Assembly (NCBI GenBank): GCA_964344435.1
Contig: CAYFNH010000040.1
Span: 1-20,852, forward strand
Length of the DNA: 20,852 nt
Origin: Thiopontia sp964344435
GTDB taxonomy: Bacteria; Pseudomonadota; Gammaproteobacteria; GCF-002020875
Direction: 5' to 3'
Positions 7,679-15,692 of this stretch are shown here, in pieces. The translations under genes and the position numbers were made by a program. The notes beneath the pieces are model-generated. The model worked only from the letters and a program-made list of their open reading frames with translations. It searched no databases and was not told the DNA's origin. Position 1 is the first letter of the stretch, and every line of letters begins with the position of its first letter.

Positions 7679-9121
7679 ATGCTGAGACGCACGAAAATCG
7701 TCGCCACCCTGGGGCCGGCGACAGACTCTCCGGAGGCACTGGACAAGCTGATTGAGGCGGGTATTGATGTGGTACGCCTCAACTTCTCCCACGGCAGTGA
7801 GGAGGAGCACATCAACCGTGCGGAGACGGTGCGCAACCGGGCGCGTGCACATGGTCGACAGGTGGGGGTAATGGCGGATCTGCAAGGGCCGAAGATCCGT
7901 ATCGGAAAATTTATTGATGGCAAGGTTGAGCTGGCAGAGGGCGATCACTTCTGCTTGGATATGGATCTCGATATCAACGCCGGTACCCACGAGGCGGTTG
8001 GTTCAACCTACAAGAGCCTGCATGAGGATGTATCCCGTGGCGACTCTCTGCTGCTCGATGATGGTCGCTTTGTACTCTGGGTACGTGAGGTAGAGGGGCG
8101 CAAGATCCACTGCCGGGTAACCCTGGGAGGCACCCTCTCCAATAACAAGGGAATCAACCTGCAGGGGGGAGGGCTTTCGGCCGCCGCACTGACCGACAAG
8201 GATCGGGCCGATATCCTCATCGCAGCGAAGATGCAGGCCGACTATGTGGCGGTCTCCTTTGTGCGCAGTGCCGAGGATGTGCGCGAAGCCCGTCAACTGC
8301 TGACAGAGGCCGGTTGGGGAGAGTGCGGCATCATCTCCAAGATTGAACGGGCCGAGGCGATTCCGGTAGCTGATGAGATTATCGGCGAGTCGGACGGTAT
8401 CATGGTGGCGCGTGGCGATCTTGGGGTCGAGATCGGTGATGCCTCGCTGCCGCCGGTACAGAAGCGATTGATCAAGCTGGCGCGCTCAATGGACCGGGTA
8501 TCCATCACCGCAACCCAGATGATGGAGAGCATGATTCAGAACCCCATTCCCACCCGGGCCGAGGTATTCGATGTGGCCAATGCAGTACTGGATGGAACCG
8601 ATGCAGTCATGCTTTCCGGGGAGACTGCGGTGGGAAAATACCCGCAGAAGGTGGTCAAGGCGATGGCGGATATCTGTATCGAGGCAGAACAGCAGCGTGC
8701 AGCCAAGGTCTCCGGTCACCGCATGAATGAGCATTTCCGCCGCCGCGATGAGGCCATTGCGATGGCCTCCATGTACACCGCCAACCATCTTGGGGTAAAG
8801 GCGATTGCCTCACTTACCGAGTCGGGCGCGACCACTCTGTGGATGTCCCGTATCAGCTCGGGCATACCGATTTTTGCGATGACCCGCAATCTGCAGACCC
8901 GACGCAAGGTGACCCTCTACCGGGGGGTCTATCCGGTCAGCTTTGATCTGACCGGGATGGATCCATCCGAGGTCAATCAGGAGATGATTGATGAGCTGGT
9001 GCGCCGCGGTGTGGTGCGGGAGCGGGATACGGTTATCATCACCAAGGGGGATCTGGTGGGCAAGGGCGGAGGTACCAACACCATGAAGATCTGCAAGGTG
9101 GGGGATGACAACCATTTCTAG
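7679..9121 (+). CDS. pyk: Pyruvate kinase
   Basis: A 480-residue pyruvate kinase, which converts phosphoenolpyruvate and ADP to pyruvate and ATP. The N-terminus RRTKIVATLGPA is canonical, so the ATG at 7679 is correct by homology, although the nearest Shine-Dalgarno (CAGGAG, 7658-7663) is an unusually long 15 bases away. Other motifs: RLNFSHG, DLQGPKIR, SFVRSAEDV, the catalytic lysine in SKIERAEAI, the metal and substrate loop VARGDLGVE, ATQMMESMI and SGETAVGKYP. The C-terminal domain is present and full length, ending in GKGGGTNTMKI. In an autotroph it would draw fixed carbon from the Calvin cycle into pyruvate; its place among cbb-type genes suggests co-expression. Possible low translation from the long spacing is inference. 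Confidence 0.97.
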   Translation: MLRRTKIVATLGPATDSPEALDKLIEAGIDVVRLNFSHGSEEEHINRAETVRNRARAHGRQVGVMADLQGPKIRIGKFIDGKVELAEGDHFCLDMDLDINAGTHEAVGSTYKSLHEDVSRGDSLLLDDGRFVLWVREVEGRKIHCRVTLGGTLSNNKGINLQGGGLSAAALTDKDRADILIAAKMQADYVAVSFVRSAEDVREARQLLTEAGWGECGIISKIERAEAIPVADEIIGESDGIMVARGDLGVEIGDASLPPVQKRLIKLARSMDRVSITATQMMESMIQNPIPTRAEVFDVANAVLDGTDAVMLSGETAVGKYPQKVVKAMADICIEAEQQRAAKVSGHRMNEHFRRRDEAIAMASMYTANHLGVKAIASLTESGATTLWMSRISSGIPIFAMTRNLQTRRKVTLYRGVYPVSFDLTGMDPSEVNQEMIDELVRRGVVRERDTVIITKGDLVGKGGGTNTMKICKVGDDNHF

Positions 9122-9147
9122 TCATCACCACCAATGGTTTGATTATT

Positions 9148-9178
9148 GTAACTATTCAGGGGTGAGCTGAATAGTTAC
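9148..9178 (+). repeat. Perfect 12-bp hairpin between pyk and fba
   Basis: GTAACTATTCAG at 9148-9159 and its exact reverse complement at 9167-9178 enclose a 7-base loop. It lies 26 bases after the pyk stop and 43 bases before the fba start. There is no clean T-run after it, so termination is uncertain; it could be a processing or stability element. It is unrelated in sequence to the other two inverted repeats in the cluster. Confidence 0.75.
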
Positions 9179-9221
9179 TGATTGTTTAGTTATCAAGTAA
9201 GGAAAACAAGGAGAAAGTCAG

Positions 9222-10283
9222 ATGCTGATTTCAATGCGTCAATTGCTGGACCACGCTGCCGAGAATGGCTATGGAATGCCTGCGTTCAACGTCAATAATA
9301 TGGAGCAGGTTCACGCCATCATGCAGGCTGCGGACGAGACCAACAGCCCGGTCATCATGCAGGGTTCTGCTGGTGCGCGCTCCTACGCTGGTGAGCCATT
9401 CCTGCGTCACCTGATCTCTGCTGCCGTAGAGATGTACCCGCACATTCCGGTGGTGATGCACCAGGATCACGGTTCCGAACCCGCGATCTGCCTGCGCTCC
9501 ATCCAGTCCGGTTTCACCTCGGTGATGATGGATGGCTCGTTGATGGCCGATGGCAAGACCCCATCCAGCTACGAGTACAATGTCGATGTGACCAAAACCG
9601 TGGTCGACATGGCCCACGCCGGTGGGGTCTCGGTTGAGGGTGAGCTCGGTTGTCTCGGATCTCTGGAGACCGGTGAGATGGGCGAAGAGGATGGTCACGG
9701 AGCCGAAGGCAAGCTCGACCTTGATATGCTGCTGACCGATCCGGAAGAGGCGGCCCAGTTTGTCAAGGATACCGGGGTGGATGCACTGGCGATTGCTATC
9801 GGTACCTCGCACGGTGCCTACAAGTTCACTCAGGAGCCTACCGGTGAGATCCTGCGTATTGACCGCATCAAGGAGATCCATGCGCGCATCCCCAACACCC
9901 ATCTGGTGATGCATGGCTCCTCTTCCGTTCCACAGGATTGGCTCAAGATCATCAACGACTTCGGTGGTGACATGGGGCAGACCTACGGGGTTCCGGTTGA
10001 GGAGATCCAGGAGGGGATCAAGTCCGGCGTACGCAAGGTCAATATTGATACCGACCTGCGCATGGCCTCAACCGGCTCTGTGCGTCGCCACCTGCAGGAG
10101 AACCCAGCCAACTTCGATCCACGCAAGTTCCTCAAGGAGTCTACGGCGGGGATGAAGGAGATCTGCAAGGCACGTTACCAGGCCTTTGGTTGCGAGGGGA
10201 TGGCTGACAAGATCAAGCCGACCTCTCTGGAGACCATGTTTGGCAAGTATGCCGCCGGAGAGCTTGATCAGCAGATCAACTGA
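9222..10283 (+). CDS. fba: Class II fructose-bisphosphate aldolase, Calvin-cycle subtype
   Basis: A 353-residue zinc-dependent class II aldolase that condenses dihydroxyacetone phosphate with glyceraldehyde 3-phosphate. In Calvin-cycle organisms the enzyme also makes sedoheptulose 1,7-bisphosphate (family knowledge). The N-terminus (RQLLDHAAENGYGMPAFNVNN) and the overall length fit the Calvin-cycle subtype (TIGR01521-like) better than the E. coli FbaA type. Zinc-site and catalytic motifs are visible: MHQDHGSEP, VEGELGCLGS with an acidic stretch after it, GTSHGAYKF, VMHGSSSVP, and KVNIDTDLR for phosphate binding. AAGGAG at 9208-9213 is 8 bases before the ATG. It is the last gene of the cluster and is followed by a strong intrinsic terminator. 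The symbol cbbA would also be acceptable. Confidence 0.96.
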   Translation: MLISMRQLLDHAAENGYGMPAFNVNNMEQVHAIMQAADETNSPVIMQGSAGARSYAGEPFLRHLISAAVEMYPHIPVVMHQDHGSEPAICLRSIQSGFTSVMMDGSLMADGKTPSSYEYNVDVTKTVVDMAHAGGVSVEGELGCLGSLETGEMGEEDGHGAEGKLDLDMLLTDPEEAAQFVKDTGVDALAIAIGTSHGAYKFTQEPTGEILRIDRIKEIHARIPNTHLVMHGSSSVPQDWLKIINDFGGDMGQTYGVPVEEIQEGIKSGVRKVNIDTDLRMASTGSVRRHLQENPANFDPRKFLKESTAGMKEICKARYQAFGCEGMADKIKPTSLETMFGKYAAGELDQQIN

Positions 10284-10306
10284 TTCCGCTGCCGCGCTGT
10301 AATCAG

Positions 10307-10342
10307 GGCCACAGTCTGCCAGGTGCAGGCTGCGGCCTTTTT
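10307..10342 (+). terminator. Rho-independent terminator after fba
   Basis: A GC-rich 13-base stem (10307-10319 with 10325-10337; one A-C mismatch and one G-T wobble) with a 5-base loop is followed directly by TTTTT at 10338-10342. It ends the tkt-gap-pgk-pyk-fba block and separates it from the kinase at 10424. Confidence 0.88.
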
Positions 10343-10423
10343 CATTTGAACATCCAGTCTACAATTGAAGAAATAGTATGATATCGTTGAAATAAAGCGA
10401 TTCGTGAACTTCAGGGGGGAGTG

Positions 10424-13400
10424 ATGTTCGCCGTAATTTCCCGGGGGAAACTCAAAAACAAGATCATCTTGCTGGTGGCACTGCCACTGGTGGCATTGTC
10501 CGTGGTGGTGGTTGATGATCTGATGAATGGCCTCAAGGCGAATCGTGAATCCAGGTTATTGACACAGTTTGCCTCTCACCTCCCAAGTCTGGGCGGGGTG
10601 ATACACCAGTTTCAACTGGAACGGGGACTCAGCTGTGGCTACCTTGGCAGTCAGGGGCGTCTCTATCGACAGCGCCTGGAGAGTCAGTGGCGTGAGGGGG
10701 AGCAGCACTTGAGTCAGGCGGTCTCCAGTCTCAACCAGCTGCGACAGCTGGCCCACAACGATCGGAGAATTTCCGGATTGGTTGCTGATGTGGTGATCCC
10801 GCTGGAGTTACTGGATGAAACTCAATTTGTTCGTGATCAGGTGCGGTTGAGTGCGATCTCCTGCAATGAGCTGCTGCAGTGGTACACCAGCCTCAACCGC
10901 CGCTTGATTCATGTGATCCACTACCTGCTGAGCCTCTCTCCCGACTCCGGCTCTCTCAACCAGATGATCACCTATGAGAGCCTGGTAAGGGTCAAGGAGT
11001 TGGGCGGTATTGAGCGTGGCCTGGTCAATGGGGCGCTGGCCTATGGCAAACTGGAATCCAATGTCTTTCAGCGCCTGGTGGAGGTGCTGGCCCAGCAGCA
11101 GGTGATCTACAAAAACTTTGAAGACTACGCCAGCAGAGAGGAGATGGACTACTACCGTAGTCGTGTCTCCACACAAACCGAACAGCGGCTCAAGGAGCTG
11201 CGTGGGCAGATTATCCAGCGCTATGGAGAGGAGGCAGTGGGCATCAGTCCCAGCTACTGGTTTGAGGTGTCCAGTGAGAAGGTGGAGCAGATGCGGCTGG
11301 TCGAGAGTCACCTGGTTGAGCAGATCCTGCAGCGGGCCGGAGAGCATCAGCAGCAGACTCAGTTCCGCTTTACCCTGGAGGCAGCCCTGCTTGTGGGGAT
11401 GGTGTTGTTTGTCTATGGGTTGGTAGCTCACCTGATCCGCCAGGTGCAGGTTGCGGTGAAGCAGACCCGGGGCAGTATGCAGCAGCTGATTGAACAGGGA
11501 GACTTCTCTGTACGGATGTCCACCGATAGCACCCTGGAAGAGGTTAATCAGATTGGTACAGCGGTCAATCGACTGCTTCAGTCACAACACGATGCGGTTG
11601 GTGAGATCACCCGGGTAGTCAATGCAGTATCCAGAGGGGACTTTGCCGAGCGTATGGAGCAGAGCTATCGGGGTGACTTATTGCAGCTGAAGCGTGGAAT
11701 CAACAGTGTGGTGGCCGATGTCGGGCAATACACCACGCTGCTCAGCAGCCAGCGTGAAGAGCTTGATGAGATTCTCTCCTCGATGGAGGATGGGGTGGTT
11801 GTGGCAGACCACGATGGGACGATCCTGAAGATCAATCCCGCCATCAGCCGCCTCAGTGGTTATGCGCAAAACGAGTTGCTTGGGGAGTCGATTACCCGGC
11901 TGTTTGACCGGGAGCAGGAGGAGATTGATGCGGAGATGGCCCACCGCATGCAGCGCAAGCTACAGAAGCTTCACGATGAGAACCATGAAGAGTTCCACCA
12001 GTTGCTGGAAGAGGCACCGATTCCAATCGTGGTATTTGATATCACCGATGAGTCAGAAGAGGAGCGACTGTTTCTGGTCAGCAAGGAGTTTACTCTTCAG
12101 TTTGGCTATGGCATGGAGGCGCTCAAGGGGCTCCCTCTGGGGCGTCTGTTGTCAACGGCGGATCATCAGCGCCTGCGCCAGCAAATTCATGGTACCCGCC
12201 AGGGTGAGGTGTTGAGTGACCCAATCCCCTACGCCTGTACCTGTGCCTCTGGGGATGCGGTGGAGAGCCGGGTTACCCTGGTGCAGATTCTGTGTGGCAA
12301 CAAGCTGCATGTACTGTGTCGACTGCAGACTCCACAGACCATCAGCTGGGAGCTGGCCAGAATGAGTACCTTTGGCAGACTCTTCCTGCAGGATGAGGCT
12401 CTGGAGCTGCAACGGATCGGTGCTGAAGCACTGCCGGTTCAGGTAACCCTCTCACTGCTTGGCAAGCGCATGCACCAGCCCGGGGCGGTAATGGTGGTGC
12501 ATGACCTGACCCACATGCTCTCTGCCGAGAGTGAGCGCAAGATTGGTCAGGCCAAGGATGCCTTTGTCGCCTCCATGAGCCATGAGTTGCGAACCCCGTT
12601 GACCACCATTATCGGCTATAGCGGGATGATGCTGGATGGTGCACTCGACCCCATTCAGCGCAAGCAGCTGAGTCTGATCAAAAATTCGGGTGATAATCTG
12701 CTGGCGCTGGTCAACGATATCCTCGACCACTCCAAGATCGAGTCGGGCAAGTTCGAGATCGAGTATGCACCATATGATCTGACCGAGTTGATCAGGCAGC
12801 TGGGGGATATCTTTGCGGTCAAGGCAGGAGAGCAGGGGGTGCAGCTGCTGTTTGACCAACAGATCAAGCCTCAGTACCAGCTCTGGGGGGATAAAACCAG
12901 AATCTCGCAGATCATGCTCAACCTGTTGAGTAATGCCCTCAAGTTTACCGAGCAGGGTAGTGTAACGGTGAGTGTGCAAAAGAGAGATGGGCAGCTGCTC
13001 TTCATGGTGGAGGATACCGGAATCGGTATGAGTGAAGAGGCTCAGTCACGCCTCTTCAAGCCCTTTGAGCAGGCCGACAGTACCATCTCCAGGCGGTTTG
13101 GAGGTACCGGGCTTGGGCTCAATATTTCCCGCTCCCTGGCAGAGATGATGGAGGGTAAGATCAGTGTCCGCAGCGAGGCCGGGAAAGGCTCCTGTTTTAC
13201 CCTGAAACTCCCCTACAGTGAAAGTGAACTGGTGGCTGAGGTAACGCCAGAAGAGGACAAATCCGAAGGTATACCCACGCACAGGCAGCGCTTTAGCGGT
13301 CAGGTGCTGGTGGTAGAGGATACCCCGGATCTGCAACTGCTGGAGAGGCGGCTGCTCTCCTCCATGGGGGCCACGGTTTCGATTGCTGGAAATGGCAAAG

Positions 13401-14509
13401 AGGCCATCGAGTGTGTCGACAAGGGGCAGTTTGATCTCATTCTGATGGACATGCAGATGCCGGTGATGGATGGGCCAGAGGCGACCCGGAAAATTCGACA
13501 GAGTGGCAACAGCACACCAATTGTGGCCTTGACCGCCAATGTGTCAGAGCAGCACCGAAAGGAGTTTACCGAGGCGGGGTGCGATGGTTTTCTGTCGAAG
13601 CCGATCGACAAGGATCAGCTGCAGAAGGTGGTGGCAACCTACCTGTTGCCGGATCTCTCGGTGCCGCTGCGGGATGAGGCGCCACTCTACCAGCCCGATA
13701 CAAGCGGAAGGATTCTGGCGGTTGATGATGATCCGACGATACTGGATCTTTACGAGACCATCTTTACTCATGGGGTAGAGCACGCCTCGCAACTGGAGCA
13801 ACTCAATCAGTTGACAGGAGTGCTGGATGAGACCCAGCAGGAGGCATTCACCCCGTCGCTTACCCTCTCGGTTGCCTCTCAGGGGGCAGTGGCGATCGAG
13901 ATGGTGAGACATGCTCAGCGCCATGGTGAGCGTTATGCGGTCGCCTTTATCGATATGCGTATGCCACCGGGGATTGACGGGCTGGTGACAGCACGCGAGA
14001 TTCGTCGGCTTGATCCAGAGATCTATATCGTCATCGTGACCGCCTACTCCGATCTGTCGATGGAAGAGATCAACCGGGAGCTGCGCCATGGTGTGCTCTA
14101 TATGCACAAACCATTCGGCAGGGATGAAGTGGCGCAGACCGCCCATATGCTACATGGACAGTGGTTGGAGAAACAGCGTGGGGGTCTGGATAAGAAGGGA
14201 TCGGCTGATAACGAGCCGGATGCCACGGCCGGAACCGTACATGGCACACTGATCGATGGTGAGTTGATGACACTGTTCCGTCACCGCTGTAGTGAGCTGC
14301 ACCAGGAGCTGCAGGAGGCGATGGCCGTGGAGAAGTGGGAAACCGCCAGCCGGGTGGCTCACACCCTCAAGGGTTCCGGTACCACCTTCGGTGCCCCGCA
14401 ATTGAGCCTGTATGGAAAGGCATTTTGTGAGGCGGTGAGTGGTGAGCAGTGGGAGCGGTTGCCTGAGCTGGGGGATATCCTGCTGGATGAGTTATCCCGG
14501 GTGGGTTGA
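10424..14509 (+). CDS. Membrane hybrid histidine kinase, NIT-HAMP-PAS-HisKA-HATPase-REC-REC-Hpt
   Basis: A 1361-residue phosphorelay sensor. Domains: TM1 (about 14-30); a long helical periplasmic region to about 313 that opens with FQLERGLSCGYLGSQG, which resembles the NIT nitrate/nitrite-sensing domain; TM2 (about 318-337); HAMP and a HAMP-like repeat (about 338-440); PAS (about 445-520); a second PAS-like domain (about 524-640), perhaps a third; HisKA with H720; HATPase_c (N box NLLSNALKFT, G boxes DTGIGM and GGTGLGL); REC1 (about 960-1075, D1009); REC2 with an insertion (about 1097-1235, D1177); Hpt with H1313 in AHTLKGSG. All catalytic residues are present, so a full four-step relay is plausible. 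A GTG at 10421 is possible, but the G-rich ribosome site (10414-10419) fits the ATG at 10424 better. The ligand is inferred only from the NIT-like sequence. It converges on the broken kinase with 4 bases between the stops. Confidence 0.92.
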   Translation: MFAVISRGKLKNKIILLVALPLVALSVVVVDDLMNGLKANRESRLLTQFASHLPSLGGVIHQFQLERGLSCGYLGSQGRLYRQRLESQWREGEQHLSQAVSSLNQLRQLAHNDRRISGLVADVVIPLELLDETQFVRDQVRLSAISCNELLQWYTSLNRRLIHVIHYLLSLSPDSGSLNQMITYESLVRVKELGGIERGLVNGALAYGKLESNVFQRLVEVLAQQQVIYKNFEDYASREEMDYYRSRVSTQTEQRLKELRGQIIQRYGEEAVGISPSYWFEVSSEKVEQMRLVESHLVEQILQRAGEHQQQTQFRFTLEAALLVGMVLFVYGLVAHLIRQVQVAVKQTRGSMQQLIEQGDFSVRMSTDSTLEEVNQIGTAVNRLLQSQHDAVGEITRVVNAVSRGDFAERMEQSYRGDLLQLKRGINSVVADVGQYTTLLSSQREELDEILSSMEDGVVVADHDGTILKINPAISRLSGYAQNELLGESITRLFDREQEEIDAEMAHRMQRKLQKLHDENHEEFHQLLEEAPIPIVVFDITDESEEERLFLVSKEFTLQFGYGMEALKGLPLGRLLSTADHQRLRQQIHGTRQGEVLSDPIPYACTCASGDAVESRVTLVQILCGNKLHVLCRLQTPQTISWELARMSTFGRLFLQDEALELQRIGAEALPVQVTLSLLGKRMHQPGAVMVVHDLTHMLSAESERKIGQAKDAFVASMSHELRTPLTTIIGYSGMMLDGALDPIQRKQLSLIKNSGDNLLALVNDILDHSKIESGKFEIEYAPYDLTELIRQLGDIFAVKAGEQGVQLLFDQQIKPQYQLWGDKTRISQIMLNLLSNALKFTEQGSVTVSVQKRDGQLLFMVEDTGIGMSEEAQSRLFKPFEQADSTISRRFGGTGLGLNISRSLAEMMEGKISVRSEAGKGSCFTLKLPYSESELVAEVTPEEDKSEGIPTHRQRFSGQVLVVEDTPDLQLLERRLLSSMGATVSIAGNGKEAIECVDKGQFDLILMDMQMPVMDGPEATRKIRQSGNSTPIVALTANVSEQHRKEFTEAGCDGFLSKPIDKDQLQKVVATYLLPDLSVPLRDEAPLYQPDTSGRILAVDDDPTILDLYETIFTHGVEHASQLEQLNQLTGVLDETQQEAFTPSLTLSVASQGAVAIEMVRHAQRHGERYAVAFIDMRMPPGIDGLVTAREIRRLDPEIYIVIVTAYSDLSMEEINRELRHGVLYMHKPFGRDEVAQTAHMLHGQWLEKQRGGLDKKGSADNEPDATAGTVHGTLIDGELMTLFRHRCSELHQELQEAMAVEKWETASRVAHTLKGSGTTFGAPQLSLYGKAFCEAVSGEQWERLPELGDILLDELSRVG

Positions 14510-14513
14510 ATCG

Positions 14514-15517
14514 CTATCTGGGAAAGTGGATCCGGTTGAGTTTCTCCAGCAGTTCCCGGCACAGACCGGGCAGTCGTGATTTTTGTTGCTTGTGCTCTGC
14601 AGTGCAATAGAGACTCGCTATCTCAGACAGTTTGGGATAGCCAAAACTGCCGGCAACTCCCTTGATGTTATGTGCGATTCTCCCGGCCTCTTCCCACGCC
14701 GAATCCTTCAGGCACTGGCTCAACTCCTCGGAAAATGCACGCATACGCTGGTAAAACAGGGTCACCATGGCCTCATCCATCTCCTCCAGCATGGAGGGGA
14801 TGGGCTCCTCTTCATCATCATCGTTAGCCGCCTCGCCTTGGAAGGTGATCGGGCCGGGTAGTGACAGGGTGGACTGGTTTTCTGTCCACTGCTCGTCCAG
14901 CATACGGGCAATCTGCTGGATCTGTACCACCGAAAAAGGTTTCTCCATATAGAGCACGCCATGTTGCAGGGTTTTGTTGATCTTCTTGATGGACACATCT
15001 GCATAGGCGGTCACAAAGACAATATAGATCCTCGGGTCAAGTTCACGAATCCGTACCGCTGTCTCCAGTCAATCTCGAACTTGCCGGACTCAATTTTTGA
15101 GCGGTCGAGAATGTCATTGACCAGTGCCAGCAGGCCGTTACCGGAGCGCTCGATGGTGTCCACCAGCTCCTGCTGTTGTGAGTTGAGACTCTCCTGATTG
15201 AGAAACTCCGTGCAGCCGATGATCGAGGTCAGCGGGGTGCGCAATTCATGACTCATCGAGGAGAAGAACTCATCTTTTTTGCGAGAGAGTTCCCGCTCTT
15301 TCAGTAGCAGTTGGTTATCGATATCTGTATTTGCAAGTTGCTGATCTTGTTGTTGCGGATCAATTTTATACGACTCCACCCCCTCCAGAACCCGGTCGAG
15401 TGCATCGAGGAAGGAGCCATCGGCCTCCCAGCCAGGTGCCCGTTTCTTACGCAACAGTTTGCCGGCCTCCTTGCGGAGATGGTTCCAGTTGTCGAATGGT
15501 GGGTTGTGATCTGTCAT
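14514..15517 (-). pseudogene. Hybrid histidine kinase remnant with internal deletion and frameshift
   Basis: Two minus-strand reading frames together are the ends of one hybrid kinase. The 5' part (15517 down to about 15069) has an N-terminal region with no membrane segment and a HisKA domain with SHELRTP, reading normally to SGKFEID. The 3' part (about 15068 down to 14514), in another frame, resumes inside a receiver at LETAVRIRELDP, continues through TAYADVS and the receiver lysine in YMEKPF, and ends in an Hpt domain with AHNIKG. The HATPase domain, the first receiver and the front of the second receiver are missing. Aligned to the kinase at 10424-14509, about 1.2 kb is absent. The first frame runs on only 18 unrelated residues (from WRQRYG) before a stop. 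A kinase without its ATPase cannot work, so it is called a pseudogene. A misassembly between paralogs is the alternative. Confidence 0.85.
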
Positions 15518-15692
15518 GGAAGTGATGTAGATTATAATAATTATTACATTTCTGTATTAATATTATTCTAACGCATAGAGCAATACGTGGTAACGATGGT
15601 AGTCACAAAGAGGGATTATTCACGCTACCGGTATGTAGCGGCGGATTCCCTGATAAAATTTACAGCAACCATTCAGATCAAGGGTATTTGTC

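Noticed and set aside
10343..10423. Promoter for the large kinase with TATGAT at 10377-10382 as -10
   Set aside because: No acceptable -35 element is found at the right distance; the promoter may still be here but cannot be supported.
14150..14900. An inverted duplication formed by the two convergent Hpt-encoding gene ends
   Set aside because: The proteins are related, but their Hpt sequences are too diverged for a recent DNA-level inverted repeat.
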